A stretch of DNA of 64,000 bases from NCBI RefSeq assembly GCF_900143235.1, contig NZ_FRDF01000007.1, forward strand, positions 62,001 through 126,000, given 5' to 3'. The translations under genes were made by a program, and so were the position numbers. The DNA comes from Erythrobacter sanguineus (GTDB lineage: Bacteria > Pseudomonadota > Alphaproteobacteria > Sphingomonadales > Sphingomonadaceae). The notes beneath the pieces were generated by a model. That model was not told the DNA's origin, made no database searches, and saw nothing but the letters and a program-made list of their open reading frames with translations. Every line of letters begins with the position of its first letter. Position 1 is the stretch's first letter. This document shows positions 1-8,727 of the stretch, one piece after another.

Positions 1-1265
1 CCGAACCCGGCGATAATGGCATAACATGCCGCCGGAAGCACCAGCGCAAAGGCAAGGCTGGTGGCATCGGCGAGCGCGCCAAACATCGGCGGGATGATCG
101 CGCCGCCGCAGATCGCGACGTTGATGATCCCCGATCCGTCCGCCGCGCGCGGGCCGAGCTTTTCGCAGGCGAGGCTGAAGATGGTCGGAAACATGATCGC
201 GTTCATCAGGCCGACCGCGAGCAGCGAATAGCCTGCAATCGTGCCGGTCGCGTTGGCCGAAATGGCGAGCAGCGAGATCGCGCCTGCCGCAACGGTTGCC
301 AGCAGCAGACCGGGGCTGACCATGCGCAGCACCGCCGAGCCGATAAAGCGCCCCACCAGCGCGCCGCCCCAGTACAGCGAGATCAGCTTGCCCGCATCCT
401 GTTCCGGCAGGTTCAGCACCTGCGCCTGCATCAGGTAGTTGACGATGAAGGTGCCGATTGCGACTTCCGCACCAACATACAGGAAGATGCACGCAGCGCC
501 GTAGCCAAACCGCGGGCGCTTCAGCAGCGCAAGCCCGTCTGCAAGGCTGGTCTGTTCGTGCTTTTCGCCTTTCAGCCGGTTGCGGAACAGCCAGACCACG
601 CCCGCAACAATGGCCAGCGCGGTGGCAAGGCCCAGATAGCCGTTCACGATCGCCTGGCTTTCCGCCGTGCGATAGGCCGCAAGCTGGACGCCCGATAATT
701 GATCAGCCGAAACCGTCGCCAGACCGCCAAGGATCAGCACTGCGCCAAAATAGGGGAAGATCGTGGTGCCGAGCGAATTGAACGCCTGCGCGAAAGTCAA
801 TCGGCTGTGGGTGGTGCGCTGCGGCCCGAGCAGGCTGATCAGCGGGTTGGCGACGATCTGCACCAGCACCACGCCGGTCGCGAGGATGAAATAGGCCAGC
901 AGGAACATCGGGAACAGCGCGGTCTGGCTGGCCGGAATGAACAGCAGGCAGCCTGCCATCATCGCCAGCAGCCCCGCCACCGCGCCGCGCATGTAGCCCA
1001 ACCTCTTGACCAGCCGCGCACCGGGGATGCCGACCACGGCATAGGCGATGAAGAACCAGAACTGCACCAGACTCGCCTCAAAAAAGCTCAGCGTGAACAG
1101 TTCTTTCAGCTTGGGGATGATGACATCATTCAGCGATGTGATCCCGCCGAAGATGAAGAACAGCGCGAACACGAAGTAATTCAGACCCGGCGCATCGACC
1201 TGCGGGCCGTCATCCTCGACCGGATAAGGATCGGTGCTGGTCGCCAGACCGGGTGCTATCGCCAT
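1..1265 (-). CDS. FucP/GluP-type MFS sugar permease (partial, C-terminus off the left edge)
   Basis: Inner-membrane sugar:proton symporter of the major facilitator superfamily. Reading leftwards from ATG at 1265 (N-terminus MAIAPGLATSTDP, purine-rich GGGGAGAGAG just upstream), about 421 codons are present. A polar N-tail of some 30 residues is followed by repeated hydrophobic helices. The segment FWFFIAYAVVGIPGARLVKR and the following GYMRG match the helix 2 / loop 2-3 pattern of the fucose permease (FucP) and glucose/galactose transporter (GluP) branch. The protein is divergent from a LacI-family gene and has a LacI-type operator 16-29 bp before its start, so it is probably that regulator's target. 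Substrate (glucose, galactose, fucose, N-acetylglucosamine or other) cannot be read from sequence. Family assignment is firm; the C-terminal end is outside the window. Confidence 0.85.
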   Translation of the reverse strand, partial: MAIAPGLATSTDPYPVEDDGPQVDAPGLNYFVFALFFIFGGITSLNDVIIPKLKELFTLSFFEASLVQFWFFIAYAVVGIPGARLVKRLGYMRGAVAGLLAMMAGCLLFIPASQTALFPMFLLAYFILATGVVLVQIVANPLISLLGPQRTTHSRLTFAQAFNSLGTTIFPYFGAVLILGGLATVSADQLSGVQLAAYRTAESQAIVNGYLGLATALAIVAGVVWLFRNRLKGEKHEQTSLADGLALLKRPRFGYGAACIFLYVGAEVAIGTFIVNYLMQAQVLNLPEQDAGKLISLYWGGALVGRFIGSAVLRMVSPGLLLATVAAGAISLLAISANATGTIAGYSLLAVGLMNAIMFPTIFSLACEKLGPRAADGSGIINVAICGGAIIPPMFGALADATSLAFALVLPAACYAIIAGF

Positions 1266-1280
1266 GCTCTCTCTCCCCAT

Positions 1281-1294
1281 TGCGAACGTTCACA
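1281..1294. promoter_or_regulatory. LacI-family operator
   Basis: TGCGAACGTTCACA is a 14-bp palindrome with a central CG and one mismatched pair. It fits the LacI-family operator pattern TGNNANCGNTNNCA. It lies 16-29 bp upstream of the permease start codon, where bound repressor would block its transcription, and 120 bp upstream of the lacI-type gene, so it could also serve autoregulation. I infer that the adjacent LacI-type protein binds here. Confidence 0.7.
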
Positions 1295-1413
1295 AGACGC
1301 CGCTTGTGCAGCAATGCGCGATTGATTTGCAAGATTCCAGTGCGAATAGGAATGCACATCGAATAGATGCGCGCGCTTGCGCGGGAATAACAACAGGCCC
1401 TAGAGAAAACGCC

Positions 1414-2436
1414 ATGAACGGGGGATCACGCAGACGGCCGACATCGTTCGATGTGGCGGAGCGGGCCGGTGTCAGCCAGCCGACCGTCAGCCGTGCTCTG
1501 TCCGGCTCTCCCGCGATTGCCGAATCCACCCGGCGCAAGGTGGTGGAGGCGGCCGAGGCGCTGGGCTATTTCGTCGATGAACGCGCCGCGCGGCTGCGGC
1601 GCGGATCGACCGGCACGCTGGCGGTGGTGGTGATCTGCCGCGAAGGTGACAGCGCCTCCAGCATCAACCCCTTCGCCTATGCCCTGCTGGGCAGCGTGTG
1701 CGTTGCGGCATCGCAACGCGGGTTTGAAACGCTGGTGTCGTTTCAGGCGCGGGCGGATGATTTCTTCGGCCACTATCAGGAACAGGGCCGCGCCGATGGG
1801 CTGGTGGTGATCGGCACCACCACCAATGGTCAGGCGTGGGAATATTTCCGCGGGCTGGAAAGCGACAGCCGCAAGGTCGCCTATTGGGGATCGCCCTTTG
1901 ACGAGCTCGAATGGGTGCGGTCGGACAACCGCGCGGCGGGCCGCCTGGCGGTCGAACATCTGCTGGCCGCCGGATATCGCCGCCCGTGTTTCCTCGGCGC
2001 GCTCGGCACCCCGCAGGTGCAGTTCACCGAACGTTATGAAGGCTATGCCGAAGCGATGCGCGCTGCCGGGCTGAAGCCGTGCCTTGCCCCCACGGTCAAC
2101 GCCCCCACCCGTGAGGAGGAAGGCCGCCGCGCCGCCCGCCGGTTGATCGAGCGCGGCGAGGATGTCGACGCGGTGTTCGCCGCCTGCGACGCCATGGCGC
2201 TGGGCGCGATCGAGGCCTTTGCCGCCGCCGATATCGCCGTGCCAGATGCGGTCGGCGTGATGGGTTTCGATGATCTGGTGGCCGGCCGGTTCAGCCGTCC
2301 GCCGCTCACCACGATTGCCCCCGATCCGGCCGAGGCCGGGGTGGCGCTGGTCGAAGCGGTGCTGGAAGGCGGCGATGCCAAGCCCCGCAAGCGCGTGCCG
2401 GTGTCGCTGATCAGGCGGGGCAGTACGGCGCGTTGA
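1414..2436 (+). CDS. LacI-family transcriptional regulator
   Basis: Sugar-responsive DNA-binding regulator of 340 residues, the usual length for the family. Residues about 10-35 form the LacI helix-turn-helix (FDVAERAGVSQPTVSRALSG) with the hinge helix after it. The remainder is a periplasmic-binding-protein-like effector domain containing SDNRAAGRLAVEHLLAAGYR and a C-terminal GVMGFDDL segment, typical of this family. I chose ATG 1414 (MNGGSRRR) because it places the HTH at the normal N-terminal position; the reading frame stays open upstream but that part looks non-coding. It is divergent from a FucP/GluP-like permease with an operator-like palindrome between them, so it probably represses that gene until the sugar or a derivative binds. 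Confidence 0.88.
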   Translation: MNGGSRRRPTSFDVAERAGVSQPTVSRALSGSPAIAESTRRKVVEAAEALGYFVDERAARLRRGSTGTLAVVVICREGDSASSINPFAYALLGSVCVAASQRGFETLVSFQARADDFFGHYQEQGRADGLVVIGTTTNGQAWEYFRGLESDSRKVAYWGSPFDELEWVRSDNRAAGRLAVEHLLAAGYRRPCFLGALGTPQVQFTERYEGYAEAMRAAGLKPCLAPTVNAPTREEEGRRAARRLIERGEDVDAVFAACDAMALGAIEAFAAADIAVPDAVGVMGFDDLVAGRFSRPPLTTIAPDPAEAGVALVEAVLEGGDAKPRKRVPVSLIRRGSTAR

Positions 2437-2614
2437 TCGTGTTCCGCACGCCCTCCGGCGTGCGAAATCCTCGCTCATGCGGCCTTAAGGCCGCGTCGCT
2501 GCGTGCGGCCATGCAGGTGTGCTTCGCACGTCTGCGCCTTCGGCTTCGACTCCGGCCTTGCGGTCGCTGCGCGACCGACCAGTTCTTTGTCGGCGCGCGT
2601 GGGGAGGATCGGGA
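2437..2614. terminator. Convergent intergenic with two hairpins, possible terminators
   Basis: This gap separates the convergent lacI-type and ppc genes. It contains GCGGCCTTAAGGCCGC (2479-2494, perfect palindrome, 43 bp after the regulator's stop) and CGGTCGC-TGC-GCGACCG (2561-2577, 7-bp stem). Neither is followed by a long T run, so intrinsic termination is plausible but weakly supported. Confidence 0.35.
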
Positions 2615-5380
2615 TTACCCGTGCGCGCCGAATTCGTTGGCGATGGCGGTGCTGATCCGCAGCGACAGATCATTCGCGCGCGCGATTGGCGTCATGAAGT
2701 CACGCTCGATCGCGCCGTAGCCTTCCTCGCCGCCATCGGGGTAATCGCTTGCCTCGTCGAGCGGGAAGTCGCGCGGGCCGGGCACCCGCACCGGAAAGGC
2801 GCGGCGCAACTGGGCCAGCGCCTCGTCCACCCGCAAGGTCAGCACCATCTCGATCACGTCGCGGCGGCTGATGTCGTTGGCGCGGCTGAAGGCCGGGGCG
2901 GACACCACCTTCAGGAACATGTGTTGCAGCAGCGCCAGCCGCAGCGCCTGCAGCACGCCGATCCGGCGGCGCACCGCCTCGCGGTCGCCTGCCGGGCCAT
3001 CCTCGGGCAAGAGGTCGGTCAAGCGGTGGAACTTGAGCGCATCGATCCTGAGCCGCGAGGCGAGGCGGCGGAACACGCCGGTGCGATCATCGCCGACGAG
3101 ATATTCGGCCAGCGCGGCGCAGCTTGCCGCAAGGTGATCTTCTGTCCCGCGATAGGTGCGGCTGGCCCAGTAGGCTGAATTGAACAGCTCGCCAAAGGCC
3201 GCCACGGTCTTGATGCTGGCCACCGCATTGGCGGTGAGGGCAAGTCGCAGGATCTGCCGCCCGCGCGGGCTTTCGACCAGCAAGGCGGCGATTTCCTCGC
3301 GGTTGCTGTCGGCGGCGCTGCCGATCCCGGCGATGACATTGACCGGATAGCCCAGCTGCTGGAGGATCGCATTGTGCGGAATCGCCCGGATCTGGCGCAG
3401 GCTCATCTCGCGGTCGGCGTTGATGTCCGATTGGCGGCGCGAAACGCGGCTGCCGGTGGGGTTGAGCAGGCCGAGGCCGAACGCGGTCACAGCCCGTGAA
3501 TAGGTGCGGCTGGCCAGGAAATCGCCCTGATATTCCTTGATCGCGCGATAGAAATCGAGGCTGATATCGGTGCGGTGGTAGAACGGATCGGCGGGCGCCG
3601 TCAGGTCGGTTTCGGCGGGGCGCAGATCGGCGATACGGGTCAGCGTGGCCAGCGCCAGTTCTGGGCGCGCGAAGAACAGGTAGCCATCGCCGCCCTGAAA
3701 GCTGACCTCGGGTTCCAGCCGGATGCCGGCCCGGGCAAACCGCCGCCGCGCCCAGGGTGACAGCGGCCATTCCAAACGGTCGCGCAAAGACGCCGGATGC
3801 GCGCCGCGGCCCATGCTTTCGCCGTGCGTGTTGAACACCAGCGCGGCGACATCCGACAGGCCATTGGCAGCCATGGCTTCGGCAAGGCGGCCTTGCAGCC
3901 GTTCGATCGCGAGGCTCGCCGGGATCTGGCCGACGAACCGCCCGGCATCGGAAAACCCGGTCTGGATCGCCACCCGGCCGCGTTTGCGCGCGTAATCGCG
4001 ATAGGCCGGTTCAGCCAGCAGCGCATCGAGAAACCGCCCGCCGTGTTCCAGCGCGGTCTCGGTCTCGAACAGCGGCGAGACATCGACCTTGCCTTCCACC
4101 CCGAACAACCGCGCGAAATAAAGCGCGGCCAGCACCGTGGCGGGCTGTTCGCATTCGGCCACCAGCATCCGGATCGGGGCGTCGGCATCAATATGCCTGA
4201 TGATCTGCGCCATCGCGATGAACTGGCGGATCGCGGTCGAACTTTCGGTCGCCAGCGCGGCGAAATTGGTGCGCAAGGGCCGCGTATCCTCGACCATGCG
4301 GCGCAAGGTGGCGAGCGCGCCCTTGCTGGCCAGATCGATCACCTCGCCTTCGGGCAGGCGGCGGCGGATGGCGTTGTGGAGCTGCTTGGCGTTCACCCGG
4401 AAATGGATCCAGCCCATCCCCAGCCCATCGGCCCGCATCGCCGCGGCAAGCGTGAGCAGCAGGGTGGCTCGATCCGGGGCGGCAGCTTCGGCCTCGGTCT
4501 CAAGCGCGGCGATCAGCGGCTTGAGCGAAAGCAGGTTGTCGGGGCTATGATCGGTCAGGCGGTTGGCAGCAGCGGCCAGCGCCTCGGCACCGGACAGGTC
4601 TTGCGCGAAATCCTGCGCGCGCGCCTGCGCAAAAGCGGTCGCCGGGCGCAGCGTGTCGAGCAGCGGGTGGGCCGGATCGAACCCTTCGAGGCTGGCGGTG
4701 TAGCGCGCCAGCCGCGCTGCCTTTTCCAACAGGCGGAAGGCGATCGAGGTGTGCCAGCCAATATCGGTGCGCCCGTCCATGTCATAGCCGACCCAGCTGG
4801 CAAAGCGGAACGGCAGCGGGCGGAAGGACTGCCAGTTGCCCGGCCAGCGGCTGCGGGCTTCGTCAAGCAGGCGCGCGACAATCGCATCGCGCGCATCCTG
4901 CGCCCGCGCCATCGCGGCCATCGCCTCGCTGTGTTCGTAGGCAAGCGTGACCGGCTCTCGCGCGGGCGGGGCGGCGCAGCGCGTCTTGTCGATCGTGGCT
5001 GTTGCCGAGGCCGCTTCAGCCACGGCGGCCGTCTGTCCGGGTGCCAGCAGAAAGGTCGGATGGGCGGTGAACACCGCGTGGAGCTGCGGGCGCTCCCACT
5101 GTTCGCGGAACGCCTCGAAATCGGTTTGGTCGCCCGCCAGCGCGCCGGGCTCGTCGGCTGGCGGCGCGAGCAGCTTGCGCAGCTTGCCAGCGCGATTGTT
5201 CAGCCCTTCACATTCGAGCTGGGCGACCAGCGCGGCCATGTCATCAAGGCTGATCTCACCCCCCTCCAGCGCGCGCGAAAGGTCGAGCGACAATTGGAAC
5301 ACCGGGTTGAACAGCGGCGTTTCGCGGGTGCGTTCGTGCAGGGCGCCCAGCCGGGCTTCGAGAGCGGCGATGGTCTTCAC
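2615..5380 (-). CDS. ppc: Phosphoenolpyruvate carboxylase-family protein, active site divergent
   Basis: The family carboxylates phosphoenolpyruvate with bicarbonate to give oxaloacetate, a cytoplasmic anaplerotic reaction. The 921-residue length fits (E. coli PEPC 883). Family landmarks are visible in order: TAHPT near residue 110, a WVGYDMDGR segment matching the usual GGDRDGN region, a GFSD segment, MGRGAHP and FQGGDGY. Compared with E. coli PEPC from memory, the first histidine of TAHPTE is kept but the following Glu is Phe; the active-site Lys of the YSDSxKD segment is Arg; in FHGRGGxxGRGG the His becomes Asn and the first Arg becomes His, while the second Arg stays; the C-terminal Asn-Thr-Gly is Ala-His-Gly. 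It may be a low-activity or repurposed member. Its ATG overlaps the glk stop by four bases, so the two are translationally coupled. Confidence 0.75.
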   Translation of the reverse strand: MKTIAALEARLGALHERTRETPLFNPVFQLSLDLSRALEGGEISLDDMAALVAQLECEGLNNRAGKLRKLLAPPADEPGALAGDQTDFEAFREQWERPQLHAVFTAHPTFLLAPGQTAAVAEAASATATIDKTRCAAPPAREPVTLAYEHSEAMAAMARAQDARDAIVARLLDEARSRWPGNWQSFRPLPFRFASWVGYDMDGRTDIGWHTSIAFRLLEKAARLARYTASLEGFDPAHPLLDTLRPATAFAQARAQDFAQDLSGAEALAAAANRLTDHSPDNLLSLKPLIAALETEAEAAAPDRATLLLTLAAAMRADGLGMGWIHFRVNAKQLHNAIRRRLPEGEVIDLASKGALATLRRMVEDTRPLRTNFAALATESSTAIRQFIAMAQIIRHIDADAPIRMLVAECEQPATVLAALYFARLFGVEGKVDVSPLFETETALEHGGRFLDALLAEPAYRDYARKRGRVAIQTGFSDAGRFVGQIPASLAIERLQGRLAEAMAANGLSDVAALVFNTHGESMGRGAHPASLRDRLEWPLSPWARRRFARAGIRLEPEVSFQGGDGYLFFARPELALATLTRIADLRPAETDLTAPADPFYHRTDISLDFYRAIKEYQGDFLASRTYSRAVTAFGLGLLNPTGSRVSRRQSDINADREMSLRQIRAIPHNAILQQLGYPVNVIAGIGSAADSNREEIAALLVESPRGRQILRLALTANAVASIKTVAAFGELFNSAYWASRTYRGTEDHLAASCAALAEYLVGDDRTGVFRRLASRLRIDALKFHRLTDLLPEDGPAGDREAVRRRIGVLQALRLALLQHMFLKVVSAPAFSRANDISRRDVIEMVLTLRVDEALAQLRRAFPVRVPGPRDFPLDEASDYPDGGEEGYGAIERDFMTPIARANDLSLRISTAIANEFGAHG

Positions 5381-6393
5381 AAGGCTTCCCCATGCTCGGC
5401 AGCGAAGGCCGCTGCCGCGCCGAACAGGCCGGGTTGCGGGTGGATGATCAGCTTGACCGGAATGCCCGCCATCAGGCTTTCAAACCGCCCCTTGGCGCGG
5501 AACCTTTCGGCAAAGCCCGAGGCGCGCAGCGTTTCGCGGATGCGGTAGCCCAGACCGCCTGCGATCACCACGCCGGCAAAGCCGCCCTGCGCCAGCGCAA
5601 TATCGCCCGCAACCGATCCCAGCGACAGGCAGAACCGATCCACCGCCGCCGCCGCAAGACTGTCTTCGCCGCTGGTGCCGCGGGTCCAGATGTCGATCGC
5701 ATCGCATTCGGGCACGCTGCGCTGTTCGAGCGCGGCCAGCGCCTGATAGATATCGACAATGCCGGGCCCGGCCACCACCCGTTCAACCGAAACGCGGTTG
5801 TGGCGGCTGCGCAGCCGCGCAAGGATCGCGTCCTCGATGATGTCGAGCGGGGCAAAGTCGATATGCCCGCCCTCGGTCGCCTGCACCCGGTACTGCCTGC
5901 CCGATCGCCACAGATGCGCCACACCCAGCCCGGTGCCGGGGCCAAGCACGCTGATCGTGCCATCCCGGCCCAATGGCTTGTCCGGGCCGGCCAGATCAAG
6001 GAACTGGTCATCATCCGCGCGCGCGACCGCATGGGCGACCGCGGCAAAATCATTGACGATGGTATAGCGTTCCACGCCCAGCTTTTCCGGGATCAGCGCG
6101 GGGCGGATGATCCACGGGTTGTTGGTGAAGCGGATCACCGGATTGGGATTGCCAGGGCTGCCGACCGGCCCTGCAATCGCCATGCTGACAGCGGCAGGCA
6201 GGGTGCCGCCCTTGCGGCTGCGGAAGGCTTCCCATGCGGTCTGGAAACTGGCGTGATCGGCGGTGTGGAGCGTTTCCGGTTCGTCCAGCGTGATCGCCCC
6301 GTCCGCGCCCAGCGTGGCAATCGCAAAGCGGGCATGGGTGCCGCCAATATCGACCACCACCAGATCGGGCACCAGATCGCGCATCATGTTCAT
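5377..6393 (-). CDS. glk: Glucokinase
   Basis: ATP-dependent phosphorylation of glucose to glucose-6-phosphate in the cytoplasm. It is a 338-residue member of the E. coli-type glucokinase family (PF02685). The phosphate-binding VDIGGTHARFA lies at residues 14-24. TIVNDFAAVAHA supplies the catalytic Asp, LGPGTGLGVA the second nucleotide-binding loop and TEGGHIDFAP the sugar-site loop. It is first in a two-gene operon with the PEPC-family gene (ATGA overlap). Together with the nearby LacI-regulated permease this suggests a glucose-use cluster, probably feeding an Entner-Doudoroff route as in many sphingomonads, though no other gene of that route is in the window. Confidence 0.92.
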   Translation of the reverse strand: MNMMRDLVPDLVVVDIGGTHARFAIATLGADGAITLDEPETLHTADHASFQTAWEAFRSRKGGTLPAAVSMAIAGPVGSPGNPNPVIRFTNNPWIIRPALIPEKLGVERYTIVNDFAAVAHAVARADDDQFLDLAGPDKPLGRDGTISVLGPGTGLGVAHLWRSGRQYRVQATEGGHIDFAPLDIIEDAILARLRSRHNRVSVERVVAGPGIVDIYQALAALEQRSVPECDAIDIWTRGTSGEDSLAAAAVDRFCLSLGSVAGDIALAQGGFAGVVIAGGLGYRIRETLRASGFAERFRAKGRFESLMAGIPVKLIIHPQPGLFGAAAAFAAEHGEAL

Positions 6394-6471
6394 CCCCTCT
6401 GCCGCGTCGCCAGCGGGGAGCGTAGCAGGCGGCGCGCAGGATTCCCACGCGCCGCATACTTATTCAGATGA

Positions 6472-6493
6472 AGCCGCCGGTCAGTCGGCGGCT
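6472..6493 (-). terminator. Hairpin at the end of the S46 peptidase gene
   Basis: AGCCGCCG and CGGCGGCT form an 8-bp stem with a 6-nt loop across the peptidase stop codon. On the minus strand it is followed by TTCATCTGAATAAG rather than a clean U-tract, so it is only a possible terminator separating this gene from glk. Confidence 0.35.
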
Positions 6494-8619
6494 ACGCCCA
6501 TTTCGGCCAGCAGGCGCTGCGCCCCGTCGACCTTGTCCATGGTCCACAGCATGAAACGGCTATCGACATGGATGGTGCGGTTGATGGCGGGATTGTACAT
6601 CCAGTCTGCCACCACGCCCTCGATCGTGCCGTCAAAGGCAAGGCCCACGAATTCGCCGCGCGCGTTCAGCGTCGATGAACCCGAATTGCCGTTGGTGATA
6701 TCGACCGTGGAAAGGAAATCGACCGGCAGCGTGCCGAGTTCGGGCGCCACGTAACGCCCGTAATCCTTCGCCTTGATCAGTTCGATCATGGTGTCGGGCG
6801 CATCGAATTCGCCGCGTCCGGTGTGCTTGGCCACGATCCCTTCGGCGGTGGTGAAGGGCGTCCAGATCTGCCCGTCAACCGCCTTGCCGGTGACCTTGCC
6901 ATAGGTGAAGCGCAGCGATCCGTTGGCATCGGGATACATCGTCTTGCCTTGCGACGCGGCATAGGCAAGCCGGGCTTCCATCACCGTGGAACGGGCCTTT
7001 TGAAGATCGCCCGAACGCGCCTTGTCGGCCGCCTCGCGGGCCATCGCTTCGTCATGGGTTGCGACCGCGAGCTGGATGAAAGGATCATCCGAAGCCTTGA
7101 AATCGGCCACCGGCTTGCCCAGCCATTCGAGCCGTTTTGCAGTGTCGCCCAATTCGGTTGCGGCGTAAAGTTCGGCCAGTTCGCGCCCTTCCATGAAGGC
7201 ATCGAAGCTTTTCACGCGGTCTTCGGCGTCCAGCACGCGGTAATCTTCGAGCGCGGCCTCCCACAGGCCGCGGTCGATCTCGGGCATGTAACGGCGCTCG
7301 ATCCGCTGGAGAGACTGGGTGGCGAAGGTGCGGTCGCGTTCCTGATAACCGGGTTCGCGGCTCTTGTCGGGCCGGGCCTGTTCGTTGGCCCAGCGATAAA
7401 GCAGCCGCGCGGCGCTGTAGAGCTGGCCGCGCCGGATCATCGCGCGGCGGGCATCGGCCAGCGCCTCGGCATTGTTGCTGGCTACCAGCGCGTCAAGCTC
7501 GGCCAGCGCCGCGCCATATTGTGCCGCGCGCCCCGGATCGGCGGCGATCCACGCGCGGAAGGCGGATTCCTCAGCCTGCTTGCGGTCGATCAGCGAAATC
7601 GCATCGGCCCCGGCAAGCTGGCCGGCGATCTTCTTTTCGTAGTTCTCGACACCCTGCAAGGTGGCGGCATAGGCGATCTGCGCGGCCTGATCGCCTTCGG
7701 TCAGGGCCTCTATCTGGTCGCCATACTCGGTCAGCATGCGCTGCTGATAGGGATAGAGTTCCTCGTAATAGAACCGCGCTTCGTCGGCCGTGCGCAGGCG
7801 TTCGGTGGTGCCGGGGAAGCCTGCCACCATGATGAAATCACCTTCCTTCACGCCGTCGCTGGCAATCGGGAGCCATGCCTTGGGCTGGAACGGCACGTTG
7901 TCCTGCGCATAGGTTGCCGATGAACCATCAGGCGCAACATAGGCGCGGTAGAAGGCGAAATCGCCGGTGTGGCGCGGCCACATCCAGTTGTCCTTTTCGC
8001 CGCCGAAATTGCCGACGCCCGCCGCCGGGGCATAGGTCAGGCGCACGTCCTTGATTTCGAGCTGTTGCTGGAGCCAGTATTGCTGACCGCCGAAATAGGC
8101 GCGCACATCGCAGCGGCGGTTGGCTTGACGTTCGCACGCTTCGATCAAGGCGGTGCGGTTGGCCTGCAACCGGTCATAACGGGCGCGGCCTTCCAGCCTG
8201 TCGGCACCCTTCATCATCGCCGTCGTCACATCGCGCAGGTCTTCGATCACATAGACCCGGCTGCCCGGCGCTGCGGGCAGTTCGTCCGCCAGCGTTGCCG
8301 CCAGAAAGCCGTTGGTCAGGTAATCATTCTCGGGCGAGGAATTATATTGCAGCGAACCGGCAACGCAGTGGTGGTTGGTGGCAACCAGCCCCTGCGGCGA
8401 CAGGAACGCCGCCGAACAGCCGCCCAGCGATGCGATCGCGGTCAGCGGCGGGCGCTGGAGATCGCCCAGCGTCGCGGCATCGAGTTCAAGGCCCGCGGCC
8501 TTCATGTCCTCGGCGATTGCGCCGGTCTGGCTCGGCAGCCACATGCCCTCTTCGGCCATCAGTGCGGCAGGGGCGCAGATTATCAGGGCACTGGCCCCGG
8601 CAAGCAGGAATTTCTTCAT
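6481..8619 (-). CDS. S46-family dipeptidyl peptidase, DPP7-like
   Basis: Exported serine peptidase of clan PA that removes dipeptides from peptide N-termini. With ATG at 8619 (MKKFLLAGAS; GAGGTG 9 nt upstream) it has 712 residues, the family's normal size. A signal peptide runs to about residue 22 (APAALMA). TNHHCVAG near residues 81-88 holds the catalytic His and GNSGSS near the C-terminus the catalytic Ser. The segment GLAFDGTIEG has Gly where the acid-specific DPP11 group has Arg (FDR), so I predict DPP7/DAP BII-type preference for non-acidic residues. The usual GNSGSP is GNSGSS here. An in-frame GTG four codons upstream is possible but has a worse ribosome site. It probably recycles peptides in the periplasm. 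Confidence 0.9.
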   Translation of the reverse strand: MKKFLLAGASALIICAPAALMAEEGMWLPSQTGAIAEDMKAAGLELDAATLGDLQRPPLTAIASLGGCSAAFLSPQGLVATNHHCVAGSLQYNSSPENDYLTNGFLAATLADELPAAPGSRVYVIEDLRDVTTAMMKGADRLEGRARYDRLQANRTALIEACERQANRRCDVRAYFGGQQYWLQQQLEIKDVRLTYAPAAGVGNFGGEKDNWMWPRHTGDFAFYRAYVAPDGSSATYAQDNVPFQPKAWLPIASDGVKEGDFIMVAGFPGTTERLRTADEARFYYEELYPYQQRMLTEYGDQIEALTEGDQAAQIAYAATLQGVENYEKKIAGQLAGADAISLIDRKQAEESAFRAWIAADPGRAAQYGAALAELDALVASNNAEALADARRAMIRRGQLYSAARLLYRWANEQARPDKSREPGYQERDRTFATQSLQRIERRYMPEIDRGLWEAALEDYRVLDAEDRVKSFDAFMEGRELAELYAATELGDTAKRLEWLGKPVADFKASDDPFIQLAVATHDEAMAREAADKARSGDLQKARSTVMEARLAYAASQGKTMYPDANGSLRFTYGKVTGKAVDGQIWTPFTTAEGIVAKHTGRGEFDAPDTMIELIKAKDYGRYVAPELGTLPVDFLSTVDITNGNSGSSTLNARGEFVGLAFDGTIEGVVADWMYNPAINRTIHVDSRFMLWTMDKVDGAQRLLAEMGVAAD

Positions 8620-8727
8620 GGGAAGCGTCACCTCATGATGGCGCGAAGGCCGCTTTCACCTGTGCAGCCCGGCGCTGGATTGGCGCCCGATCCGGGCATG
8701 GGGTGCCTGTTAGTCGACAATCGGGCT

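Noticed and set aside
3797..5548. Long open frame on the plus strand opposite ppc and glk
   Set aside because: It is an antisense shadow in GC-rich DNA: low-complexity Arg/Gly/Gln composition, no family signature, and the opposite strand has a clear enzyme.
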